A stretch of 43,354 nucleotides of DNA from Chromera velia. Lineage: Eukaryota > Sar > Chromeraceae. A model generated the notes under the pieces. The model worked only from the letters and a program-made list of their open reading frames with translations, was not told the origin of the DNA and searched no databases. Both the position numbers and the translations under genes were made by a program. Positions 10,213 through 20,138 of this stretch are shown here, in pieces. Every line of letters starts with the position of its first letter. Positions within the stretch are counted from its first letter, which is position 1. The DNA lies in the NCBI GenBank assembly GCA_018398765.1, contig JAHBMJ010000647.1, forward strand, positions 1 to 43,354, in the 5' to 3' direction.

Positions 10213-11630
10213 ATGATGATTGAAAGTTAAACTTAAATCCTAGCGAGTCGGATGCCAAATCCCAAACCAGTAACAACCTAGAGCACACCGCATGCTGGGG
10301 GCAAATGAAGTGCTTTTTGCCCCCCTTTCTGCATAGGAGACCGGCGCTTTTCTACAAAAAACTCGTTCTCATAATTGGTAAGGAGTTAAAAGCTGAAAAT
10401 TTGTGTAAAAAGACGTTGTAACGATAGAAAAAGAACTACAGAACAGATTTTTTATATCATTTCTAGAAAGATAGGCTGCCATACAAATTTTGTAAGTTTC
10501 ATACCGTTTTTTTTACTATTCAAAACCGTTAAAAAATGGCCTGAAAATCAAAAAATTGTATGACAGCCTATGTTTCTAGAAATGATATAAAAAATCTGTT
10601 TCATAGTTCTTTTTCTATTGTTACAACATCTTCTTATACAAAGTTTCAGGTTTTAAATCCTTACTAATTATGAGAACGAGTTTTTTGCGGAAATGCCCCG
10701 CTTTAGGGGGGCAAAAAGCATCCTACTCGCCCCCGGCATACGACATTCATGAGGAGGGGGGTGGGGTGAGGAAGCTTGCATGCCAATTGGATCGATTCCT
10801 AGATTGATTCGCCTCAACTTGCTTAATCAACAGAATAAACCTTTTTGACACACTTGGCTAGCGCTTTAAAACCGCTTCAAGTTAAGTTTTAGGCACGGTT
10901 ATGCACAACAGTAACACCATTTCCTTCATTTTCTTCTCATTATCTGAATTAAGTGCCCCTCCCTATTGTACCCGCAATGCGCTGTGCGATCTGTATTCTT
11001 ATATCAATTTGCGTTCTTTTTTTTGCAATTTTGTACAGATTTTTTAGCCTGCTTTGCTCCCTTTCTGAGTCTTTACATTCCGTTAGGGCATGATTGAACG
11101 TCATCTTTGATTATACGTGCCTAGGATCACATGCAAGGGGAACATTATCAAACATTTATTGCACAGCTGTTCCGGTTGTCAGTAGGTTCTAATACCGTTC
11201 AATCTATTTATATCCCCCTTATGAAAGCCTTAAGAAGTGTACAGAAGCCTGCAGAGGATTGCAAAAGACTGTTTGGCAGAGGTTCAACACTACGTTTAAC
11301 AGTGCACTCTATCATTTTACTTCTTAAATATCATTTCCTTTCATTCAGAAGGTGTATGACCAAACGCTGTCTAGCTGGTCGGATTTTCAGATTAGAAAAG
11401 TCTTAGAGAGAGATTTGTAATTAAGGCGGGGAAAAATTCTATTTCTGTCTCTAACGTTTTTAGTTTTTTCTTTTAACCACGCAGTCAGACAGCTAAACAC
11501 CCTCCATGATCTTTTTTAATTGCTACTCTTTTCCTTCTGCTTTTGCCTTTCCTTTTATACTTGTTCCCTTGAGCCACCGTGTTTGGCAATGGGGGCTACA
11601 AAAGGAAGCAATCTAATGGAACAGCCTGCC
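10213..11630 (-). mobile_element. Non-LTR retrotransposon 3' fragment, copy 1 (minus strand)
   Basis: The reverse complement of this stretch aligns base by base, with many substitutions and small gaps, to 27125-28005. Exact shared blocks include an 18-mer at 10857-10874 (partner 27802-27819), an 18-mer at 10984-11001 (partner 27688-27705) and a 15-mer at 11360-11374 (partner 27348-27362). The alignment resumes on both sides of the hairpin element at 10289-10742, showing that element is an insertion. Copy 2 encodes a Cys/His motif typical of the C-terminal end of non-LTR reverse transcriptases. Here the frame is ruined. The 3' end lies near 10213 (short TGATGATTG tail on this strand); the other end is a 5' truncation. 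Confidence 0.75.
10289..10742. mobile_element. 454-bp hairpin (foldback/MITE-like) element with CGYATGCYGGGGGC termini
   Basis: The element is almost entirely one inverted repeat. Its left end CGCATGCTGGGGGC matches the right end read in reverse (CGTATGCCGGGGGC), and the arms of over 200 bp stay nearly identical towards a centre near 10515. Both arms contain the segments GCTTTTTGCCCCCC, CTCGTTCTCATAATT and TATATCATTTCTAGAAA. It interrupts a non-LTR fragment. The uninterrupted homologue in copy 2 (around 27901-27910) gives the empty site, from which a 2-bp duplication AC (10287-10288 and 10743-10744) is deduced. It encodes nothing, so it would need a transposase in trans. As RNA it would fold into one long duplex. 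Confidence 0.85.
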
Positions 11631-14396
11631 GTTTTACTATCTGAACGAAGAGTTCACATGAGCCAGCTAAGCACTCATTCCACACTGCCCGGAGTAAAGC
11701 ACAGTCAATCGATTTGATGCATTAGACCGCATTGGACGAAGCCCCCATTAATCAACTTATCAAGTAGAGAACTGAATGGTTCAAGAGAGAGAGATAGAAA
11801 GAGAGAGAAGAGAAGGGGAAACAAAAGAGTGATGAGAGAGACCAAAACAACATCGAAGAAAATATAACTGTAATACATTGAGGCAAACAACATCTGTCTT
11901 TCTCAGTAGAATCATTTCTAGTCCATATAGTATGACTGGCAGCTAGAGGGCTTTGAACAAAGTAATTTTAGAGAAAGGAGAAATAAAATCAAGAGAAGAA
12001 CTAGAGAGTGCTAAACATAGCCCCCAATACCTTTTTTGCCGCCTGAATGTGGGCTTCGACTATCTTGCTAAGGTCCCTATCCCAAATTAATTTAAAACCC
12101 AGTTGCTCACATACTTATATTCAAATTACTTAGCGCTTCCACTAGTCTGCCTTCATATAAAGAAAAGGGATCCGGGGCACAAGGTCAGGATGGGGAGAGA
12201 AGAGACGCATGACTTTTTTCTTTTTTAAATTCACCTTCAAACTATGTTCTTTATAAGGAGAGGCGTTTCTGAAAGTCTGAAGCACTGTAAGCAAAGTTAA
12301 GGTCGTCAGCGTGTCCAATTATACTTTCGATCTATAGAATCACTTTAGTAACTTTTCAAAGTTTGGCTCAGTATATATATTCAAAAGGCCTCTTTATGAA
12401 ACTCTATGTTCAAAATCGGTTATATAACATCTGAAAACTTGGAATATACAAACTTTGCATGATCATTCATGCTAAATTCGGCCAGTAGAACAGATGTACG
12501 CGATATGTGCGCACGTGTCCGCCATATATATAACATCTACTGCATGATTGATAAACCTTGGTCTAGGCCTTCACCAGCTCCAGTATATTACTCAGTCTGT
12601 ATTTTTGTGCATGTGATGTTCAAGTATACTGCTGCCTGGTCCGGTGGGTCCGCTGTTTGAGTGAACAGCCGATAAGTCATTCACCTATACTAGCCTATAT
12701 AAAATGGGTGTCGTTCTGTAAAAACAACACTGTTACGACAGTTTTATAGATATAATACTGATTATGATATTAAAGTTATACAAACTGTGACTTAAACTAT
12801 CTAGCAACTATATAGTTAAAAGATCGATATCCTATAAAAAAGTTAATAGAAAGTACAAAACACTGTATATGTAGAGAAATAAGTAATTTAATGTGAGTAA
12901 TCACCTACAAATTGAATCACCAGCTTTTAAGATTTAATAATGATTTGATATATTTCTAGATATGTATTCTTAGTAGATGCATTCTTCTTGGTAGACATAT
13001 ATTCTATTATATATTTTTGTCTCACCCTAGGAGGCAGAGAGGAAGAAAGAGAGAAGGGTGGTCAGGAAAGGGAAGGTGACCGTCACGGGGGCGTTCTAAT
13101 GCCCTCTCTGCATCTGAACCTTGCAAGTGAGTAGGGATACCGAGTATATCAATGGAAAGCATGCAAAGACAGCCCGATTCCCCAGCCCACCCTGAAGAGG
13201 AAGAAAGAAAGAGAAGTGAGAGGCAGTATGGTGTTAGGGTGTAAAGTGAAAAAGATTTTAGACCGAGTTATTTGCGGAAGAGGGCACCGCTATCAGGTGA
13301 AATAGGTTGGATAGAAGACCCTCACCTGGGAGTCAGCAGCTTTGATGAAGAAGCATGCCTCTCCAGAGATTGAAACTTTTGATTTGAAGTATTGATTAAG
13401 GCAGTATAGCATGCTAAGTAGCATGGCATCCTAGAAAATAATAACTTTTCCCTGTCTAACGTTAGAAATATCCAGCTAGGTCTGGATACGGATGACGATG
13501 GCGCATCATAGTCATAGTCCTGGGTCTGATCGCTATAAGTTTGCATAAGGCCTTTACTATGTATTGAATTTTAAACCGGTGTTAATTGTTCTTTTTGAAA
13601 TACAGACAAAAGATTTGTAAGATCAAATTCACAGGTGGGGCTGACTCCACCAGGAATATCATCAATCATTGAATCAAACAGCCAATCAATCATTTTTACT
13701 CATCTCGCGCAATATTACAAGTTGACCTCAAAAACTGATACTCAGTTGAGCGGTGTTTAATTGAGCAGTCCTTTTATATATATGAGCCATTGACTTGCTG
13801 CTGCTCAAGTGACTCAAGTCATATGTCAGAAAGTGGATGCCAGCTAGGGATGCCAGATAGACTGAGACAGGCTGCTGTGAGACAGTATGAGTAGCTGTAA
13901 TAGTGGTGGGAGCCACTTCTTTTTATTGATGACAATTTCACAGTATACACACCCATCTAGATTACAACCAAAAAATTAGAGGCAATACAAGTGTATGCAG
14001 GATGCAGGAGAGAGGACGATAATAAGTACCAGAACCATACAGAAACAGCCAAGCCTTCCAAATAGGTAGCACGGCAGTAACGTCACGTACAAAAACAGAC
14101 CAGGTAAGTACATGCAAAGATCCATGGAGGCATGATACAAAAATTGGACTTCACGATCAAATGGAAGCATGTAAAAAATGGATTCACGCGCATCGCTACC
14201 ATCGCATCGAGTTCAAAAATAGGGAAACTGTTTTTGATGAAAGGTATACACGCATAAGCGCAGTTGCGGACCCATAAATCGCTTCCCAATCACGTACCTC
14301 CATTTATAGTTGCATGAAAGCCATGAAAAAGAAAGATGCATGCGCTATCATACACTACGGCATAAAGTAGATGCTCCAGGAGTGTAGTCGCAATCG
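11631..14396. other. AT-rich intergenic region, no gene seen
   Basis: No convincing frame, splice pattern or repeat family. It contains purine-rich patches (about 11785-11850 and 13030-13080) and short AT-rich runs. The few open frames of 60-75 codons lack start context and composition bias. Confidence 0.55.
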
Positions 14397-14401
14397 ATGC
14401 C
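14397..14401 (+). repeat. Left target-site duplication ATGCC of the copia element
   Basis: ATGCC immediately precedes the 5' LTR and recurs immediately after the 3' LTR at 20134-20138. Five bases is the usual duplication length for copia integrases. Confidence 0.9.
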
Positions 14402-14618
14402 AGTTAGTTAATTTCGCTTTCCTAAGCAGTCTCTCTTAGAGTCTTTACGGGGCCACTAGAAATTGGCAGTTATTTTCGGCAGTGTGATTATTCTTTTTCT
14501 GGTGGTTTCGATCAATAGATTGCATTACATAATATGAAGAGACTCTTGTCATTCCTTTTCCGTAGTCAACTATACGTATGGTTCTAAAGCTCACTAGAAC
14601 CTAGCGTCTAGAAGAATT
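14402..14618 (+). repeat. 5' LTR of copia element
   Basis: 217 bp, matching 19917-20133 with ten mismatches by my count and no gap. It begins AGTTAGTTAATTT and ends TAGAAGAATT, not the usual TG...CA. Confidence 0.95.
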
Positions 14619-14619
14619 G

Positions 14620-14633
14620 TGGTCAACTAGCCG
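14620..14633 (+). promoter_or_regulatory. Candidate tRNA primer-binding site
   Basis: TGGTCAACTAGCC begins one base after the 5' LTR. TGG is the complement of the universal tRNA CCA end. The matching tRNA was not identified. Confidence 0.4.
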
Positions 14634-14681
14634 TAAGTGCCACTGTCACTTTTCTGAGATATTTTCTGAAGTCTTTTGAGA

Positions 14682-16634
14682 ATGTCTGCTGAAATCAAAT
14701 TTGTCCCGATCACGAGTTCTTGTCCTTCTCAGATCTTTCGTTACGCTTCGGCAAAAGACTGAGTGAAGGCAATAAAGAAATGGGTCAAAGATCTTGCAAG
14801 TCTTACTTTCCTTTCTACCATCCATTCTACTCTCCAATTCGCTGCGCATGGAGATGACCTTCTGATCGAGCGTCTCAAAGAAATAGAAAAATCTGCTAAT
14901 CCTCTGCCAGTTCTGATAGTAGAGGAACCGGCAGACAAGAAGAAAAAGGCCGAAGATATCAAAAAGCTGAAAGAGGAGATCGATGTGAAAATCATCTCTT
15001 CTCTCCTCTCCAAATATGGCCTCAGAGATGCAGAGCTCAAGCTCTCAGTCAGATGGGGGGTGATGTTTTTCTCCCTCCTTGCCGGAAAGGGCTTCTCCCT
15101 CTTTAATCTCCTAAACCTTTTCAGCTGCCTCACCAGGGAGACAGAAAACTTATCTATCACCTTTAATGATGAACTCATGGTCGACTTTTTCCTTGAAGGA
15201 ACAGACACCCAGACAAGAAACTGGCTGTCAACGGAGACGACTAAGGAGGGGAGCAGAAATATGAAAGTGACAAAAGATTGGAAAACCCTCCGTGTCTTCT
15301 TTCTTGAGTGGCTTAAAAAACAGCTCCCCGGCAACCTGAAAAGAAAGACCGATCCCCGTCTTACCTTCAAGAATTACTTGAAGTGGGTGGAGCAGTTGAA
15401 AGGAAAGATGGAAAGTTTCCTTTTTACTGTCTCTTCTTCACCCGCACAGAAGAAGGGAAACAGCAAGGGGAGTAGGGGTGGTGGGGTAGACCCAGCAACA
15501 ATGATTGGGTTGGATGAGAACACGGAGACGGCTCGGTCTACCAAACCAAGTAAGAACGTGATGAGATCCGCACGTCGCAAAGTGCGCTGTCTCATGCAGA
15601 CGTACCAAAATATGACATAGGGAAACAAACAGTCTGCCTCCAGGGGTCCGCCCTCCACCGGGCAACCCTGGTCGAGACAGAACAACCACCACAACCAGTA
15701 GAAGCAGCAGCAGCAGCAGCAGACAGGTCATGGAGGACAGGGACAGTCCTTTAGGGCCAAACTAGCTGCGCTCCTCTCTGAATTTGACGGTAAGCACGAT
15801 GAAGGCCAAGGACAGACAGCACCCCCAACCGCAGAATCTATCGAGTCGGTGGACTTGAGCAAGTACAATCATAATGAGCTTAGCCTGATGGCTGACGAGC
15901 TCAACAAACGAATTGTGGAGGCAGTAGGGTACTTTGATGTCACTCAACATCGCGAGTCGGTGCAGGCTGCGCGCATGTGCCGTGCCGTGCCGGCCAGCGA
16001 TGATGACGAGCCCCCCAGTGACGCCAATGACGATGCCGTCTCCTTCATCTCGTGTGACGATCTAGACAATCGCGCATCTTTCTGCTCGCTCGATGACTTT
16101 GAGTGGGAAGAAGAGCGATCAGCAATAATCAGGGAGGTGGGGGAGAAGGCGTTTACTGTGCAGGTGGGGAAACAAGTGGTTGCATCGGGGGAGACGGTTG
16201 CAGAACTTGACTCCCAGTGCACGTTCTCGATTTTCTCCAGATCGAAAGTGCGCGTCATCAACAAATGGCCCTGCGTATTTCGGTACGTAGAGGTCTTCGG
16301 ATACAGGTCCGAGGCAGTCACCACCTCCAGGGGTTTGTGTTGTCTCCAGTATCTATCTCCAGGGGGGGAGGGGACTGTTTCCGTGGTGCAGATTGGGAAC
16401 ATCACGGACAGTCCGGAAGCTGACCTCCTGATCCATGCGGGGGTGGTCGATCGGTTTGATAGGACTGCGGTTGTGAGGAGCGCAGGTGGAAAGTTTATGC
16501 GCGTGGGTCTGCAACGAGAATTTGATCTACAAGGGGTGTACCCTTTCCGAGCAGCGACGGTGGTGAAGGCCCTTTCGGTCAGCCAGGTGGCAGGGGGGGT
16601 CCCTGTATGCGATGTGCTTGCAAATAAGCAGTGA
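14682..16634 (+). pseudogene. Copia gag and protease, one frame with in-frame stops
   Basis: An ATG at 14682 opens a frame that stops at TGA 14760, TAG 15618, TAG 15699 (inside a CAG repeat) and TGA 16632, yet never shifts. The Gag part (to about 15620) is mostly helical and charged, with a conserved-looking Trp/Leu pattern. A Gln/Gly-rich linker follows, then an acidic region. The protease active site reads ELDSQCT with Asp at 16209-16211, the D-S/T-x-A/C form found in copia proteases. A beta-rich segment follows to about 16630. No CCHC knuckle is obvious. The stop at 15699 lies in a run of CAG codons, so CAG-to-TAG is the simplest explanation. Family role: capsid and polyprotein processing. 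Confidence 0.8.
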
Positions 16635-18323
16635 GCTATGCATGCACCCTCTGTCTGTATGCTCTTTTCTGTGTTGATCAGATTTAGTTCCCATGCTTGC
16701 ATTGAGTGTTTTCTGTATGTGTATGAATAGGAGTTTGATTCTGCTTGGGTTGGTTCCCTACAGAATCCTCCCGCACACGGGGATTCACTGAACACCACCC
16801 TAGACAACGACTCCCTCTCCTCTTTTAAAGGCAAATAGGGGATAGCCATATATTCCTCGATTTCTCGTCTTTTTGTTTCAAACCCTCTTCCTCCTTCTGT
16901 TCTTTTTCGTGTGCTGCATCAACATATTCATTTTGGTCATGTTTCTCTTCCTCGTTTGAGTGCAAGCTTGAAGGAGCAAAAGGCTCTCTACCAGCACGTT
17001 TTGTCAATTCCTCGTGTATAGCTTGAGTCTGCTTTGAAATGGTGTCCATCCTACTGTCTAGTAAACGGAACTCATCACTCTGCACCTTGTTCTGAGTTTC
17101 GTGGTCTTCTTTCCTGGTTGGATGAAGTGTGCGCTGATGTTTTCGAAGTCAGCCAGATTGATTCTGATTTGGGAAAGAAGATTTCTCTTTTGGGTTTTTG
17201 GTATGTGTTCGTGATGAGAGATGCAAAGGCAGGGGTAGTGTTGACACGTACAATAAAGAAAAGAACCGTTACGGACACCGGTCCTCTCTCTGCTGTGTAT
17301 GAATGGATTGATAAGTACGAGCTTATGAAATGATTTGTGTCAGACAACACAGATCAGTTGTGTGAAAGTAAAGTGAAAGCAATGTTAGGAGGAAGGGGGA
17401 TGCATGTTCGCCCCCGACCTCCTGACTCATCAATGGGGCCTGCAGAGCGATGGGTAAGAACGGCACGTGCTGGTCTGAGATCGATGATCTATACATGGAA
17501 GTTGCCTCTCGAATTTTTTCCGTGTATGCTACGGGCCGTTGAGTGTTGAATTTCATACAATCGCACCGCGCCTGCTGAGACTGGCCGCTCTCCTTTGCGT
17601 TCTGCTTTGGGTGTCCGGCCTGACACCTCAACCATGCCTGGAGACCCTGTTGTGTTTGTGCCTCCCTTTCACAAGAAAGTTCAGAATTCGCTTCGTCCCC
17701 CAGGAAAGGTAGGCATCTTCTTCTCTATTGTCTCTCCATCCGAGTGGCAGTTAGTGGAATAGGATGCTCTTTGGGGTGATTGGTCGAGGGTCGTGCACGT
17801 TTATCCGATGAAGCATAGTGTGAAGGCTTGCTCTCCTAGTGTCCTTCTCTCTTTGGGTTTGGTTGATCACATAGGGGAGTGGCTTTTGCCTGAACGCCGG
17901 CCTCGGTCAGAAGTCGGGGGGGGGGATGAGAAGAAAGTTGACTGGGTCGGCGGGGGGCATAGGCCGGAAGAGAAAGAAACCGAAAGCAAAAACCTTCTTT
18001 CTTCCTCTTCTTCCTCTTCTTCTGCATCCTCCTCTTCTTCTTCTGCCCCGTCTTCTTTCCCTGAAGTCTTGTACGGAGAACCAGTCGAATTGGATGATCT
18101 GCCAGAAGAGAAGGCAAACCAGTCAGTCTGTAGATTTTGCTTTCATGAAAGCCATAGAACGTTTCGATGCACTCAGCAAAAGAAAGAAAAGAATGAAGAT
18201 CCTGAGCTTTCTTTTCCATTTCCGATACAGAGAAACTGTCAGGTAAGAATCAGATCCCTGTTTCTCCATCGGATCCTGCAGTCCAGGGGGGGAAGTTTGA
18301 TGAAGCAATGGAAAGAGAGCTGA
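16635..18323 (+). pseudogene. Copia integrase, same frame as gag with in-frame stops
   Basis: The zinc domain is in frame: HQHIHFGHVS (His residues around 16917-16940) and CPSYC (17043-17054). In the catalytic core the second acidic residue lies in FVSDN (Asp at 17343) and the Glu in GPAERW (17445), about 34 residues apart as in D,D-35-E integrases. Downstream is a Ser/Glu/Lys-rich low-complexity segment (about 17930-18080) that links integrase to RT in copia elements. In-frame stops are TAG 16728, TAG 16836, TAG 17019, TGA 17331, TGA 17547 and TAG 17760. No TAA occurs and there is no frameshift until about 18300. Confidence 0.8.
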
Positions 18324-19318
18324 ACAAACTTGAAAAGTTTTTGGTCCTCAAAGAGACAGACGGAGAAAAAGACGACGTGTCCGCTTCCTTATCTTCTCCT
18401 GTGATTAACATTTCTTCTCTCACGTCTGCTGTTTGTTCCATCTTTCTTTTGTGTCGTTGGGTGTTCACTTGGAAGTTGAAGGACGGGAAAAGAATCCCAA
18501 AAGCTCGTCTTATCTGCATGGGGCATTCAGGAAGGGATCATCGCAATTGTGACACATATTCAGGCACACTTTGATCTTTTGTCTGGTAAAGAATTGGGCA
18601 ATGGCAATCACGGATGTTACGTGTGCCTTTCTTCAGACGCCAATTGTCGGTTCTGCTGCCTCTTCTGTGCATGTGAAGCTGCCTTCATTGTTTCTAAAGG
18701 GGAAGCGGTGGTCTTTCGTTGCAGGGGGGGTGTATGGCTTGAGAAAGGCATTGTACGGACTGAAAGATGCTCCGCACATCTTCATGCAATGGCTGAAGAA
18801 AGTGCTTTTCCGTCTCTTTTCTTTTTTTGAGTGCATGTGTTGAGTTCATTTTGATCCAAACTTGTTCTCCCATTTCTTCTCCCATCCGTTCGTCAGATGA
18901 AAAGTCATGGGCTGACATTGAGCAGGCAGACATCACCGCAGCATGTCAGATGCATGTTGATGATTTGTTTTTACTTGCACTTGATCTATTGGATTTGTTG
19001 AAGCTGTTTAGGAAGAATGTGGAGTATGAAGATCCAGAGCTGATTGGAGCAGAGAAGAAGAAAGTGGTTGGTCTTGAGATGGCACATAACAGACAGAAGG
19101 GAGAAATAACTCAAGGACAAATGAGTTATGTCAGCATAGAGTCTCTTCCCGAGCTGAAGAGAAGCTGTAAGCTCGAGAAAGTAGACTTCGAGAAGCCAGA
19201 AGAGAAAGAAGTAGATATGAGACTAGAAAGAATTTTCTGCTCATTGTTAGGGATGCTGGGATGGCTGTGCAAAACCCGTTTTGATCTTTCTTTTGCTTTT
19301 TCACAGTTGTCTTGCTAG
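18308..19318 (+). pseudogene. Copia reverse transcriptase, frameshifted
   Basis: Pieces in two frames carry successive RT motifs: WKLKDGKRIPKARLICMG (about 18471-18524), TDVTCAFLQT (about 18613-18642), ALYGLKDAP (about 18748-18774), and the catalytic loop as HVDDL (about 18955), where Tyr of YVDD is replaced by His. The C-terminal GMLGWLCKTRFDLSFA motif is at about 19250-19300. At least two frame changes occur between 18560 and 18830. Family role: RNA- and DNA-dependent DNA synthesis; inactive here. Confidence 0.85.
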
Positions 19319-19897
19319 TCTTCTTATCCCTCTCCCTGTCTTCTTTACACCCTTTCAACCGTTTTGTTTTTGGCTGTTGAAAAGGAACGCAAGCTTGTGT
19401 TTCTTGCTGTTTGTCTGCCTGAACTGCGTTTGTTCGTCGATACTGCTTATTGTGATCAACTGTGCGAAGCGAGAAGTGGGTATGTTTTTCAGCTTGCCAA
19501 TGCAGACTGGCCGTTGACGTGTCGAGCAAATTTGACAGACTGGGCAAGCCACAGAGAGAAGAGACTCATGCGTTCCACCGCTGGAGCAGAACTGTTTGCT
19601 CTCTGTCAGGGTGTATTGAGAATGCCTTTGCTTTTAAGGATTGCTTGTATGCTTTTTGGAAAGGTGAAGGTGCGTGTTCTGACAGACAGTGCAGTGCTGG
19701 TTGAGCAGCTCAAAAATAGAGTCTGCAAGAAAGAGCCAACCTTGCAGGGTCGTTTGCTTTTTATGTTATAAGAGTTGGAGGCAGTGGGGGCTTCCTTTGA
19801 GTACGTTGATGGAGCTGTGAGTCAGATGGCGGATTGCTTTACAAAATGGAAGGATCCTGATATGGTGTGGCCGAAACCAATGAATGCCGCTTATTGA
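19319..19897 (+). pseudogene. Copia RNase H
   Basis: It continues the frame of the last RT piece after TAG 19316. Recognisable features are the first Asp in FVDTAYCD (about 19433), the STAGAELFALCQG helix (about 19573-19614), the LTDSAV strand (about 19678) and the closing MADCFTK (about 19828), all typical of copia RNase H. A TAA at 19769-19771 breaks the frame and the ORF ends at TGA 19895-19897, about 20 bp before the 3' LTR. Confidence 0.85.
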
Positions 19898-19908
19898 GTA
19901 TGCGCGTC

Positions 19909-19916
19909 AAGGGGGG
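19909..19916 (+). promoter_or_regulatory. Polypurine tract AAGGGGGG
   Basis: A purine run directly abutting the 3' LTR, the expected plus-strand priming site for the element. Confidence 0.75.
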
Positions 19917-20133
19917 AGTTAGTTAATTTTGCTTTCCCGGGCAGTCTCTCTTAGAGTCTTTACGGGGCCACTAGAAATTGACAGTTATTTTCAGCAGTGT
20001 GATTATTCTTTTTTTGGCGGTTTCGATCAATAGATTGCATTGCATAATATGAAGAGACTCTTGTCATTCCTTTTCCGTAGTCAACTATACGTATGGTTCT
20101 AAAGCTCACTAAAACCTAGCGTCTAGAAGAATT
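19917..20133 (+). repeat. 3' LTR of copia element
   Basis: 217-bp partner of 14402-14618, followed by the target duplication ATGCC at 20134-20138. Confidence 0.95.
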
Positions 20134-20138
20134 ATGCC

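Larger units (their letters stand above)
14402..20133 (+). mobile_element. Ty1/copia LTR retrotransposon, full length but inactivated
   Basis: Two direct 217-bp LTRs flank 5.3 kb of coding remnant in the copia order gag, protease, integrase, reverse transcriptase, RNase H. The 5-bp duplication ATGCC (14397-14401 and 20134-20138) sits at both outer edges. A candidate primer-binding site starts one base after the 5' LTR and a polypurine tract AAGGGGGG ends immediately before the 3' LTR. Gag, protease and integrase share one frame from 14682 to 18323, broken by ten stops and no frameshift. The RT part has at least two frame changes. Both LTRs together with the target duplication make the boundaries firm. 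Confidence 0.95.

Noticed and set aside
11131-11406. Plus-strand ORF of 91 codons
   Set aside because: Antisense of the non-LTR retrotransposon fragment.
15944-16849. 301-codon minus-strand frame
   Set aside because: Antisense to copia protease and spacer; no domain of its own.
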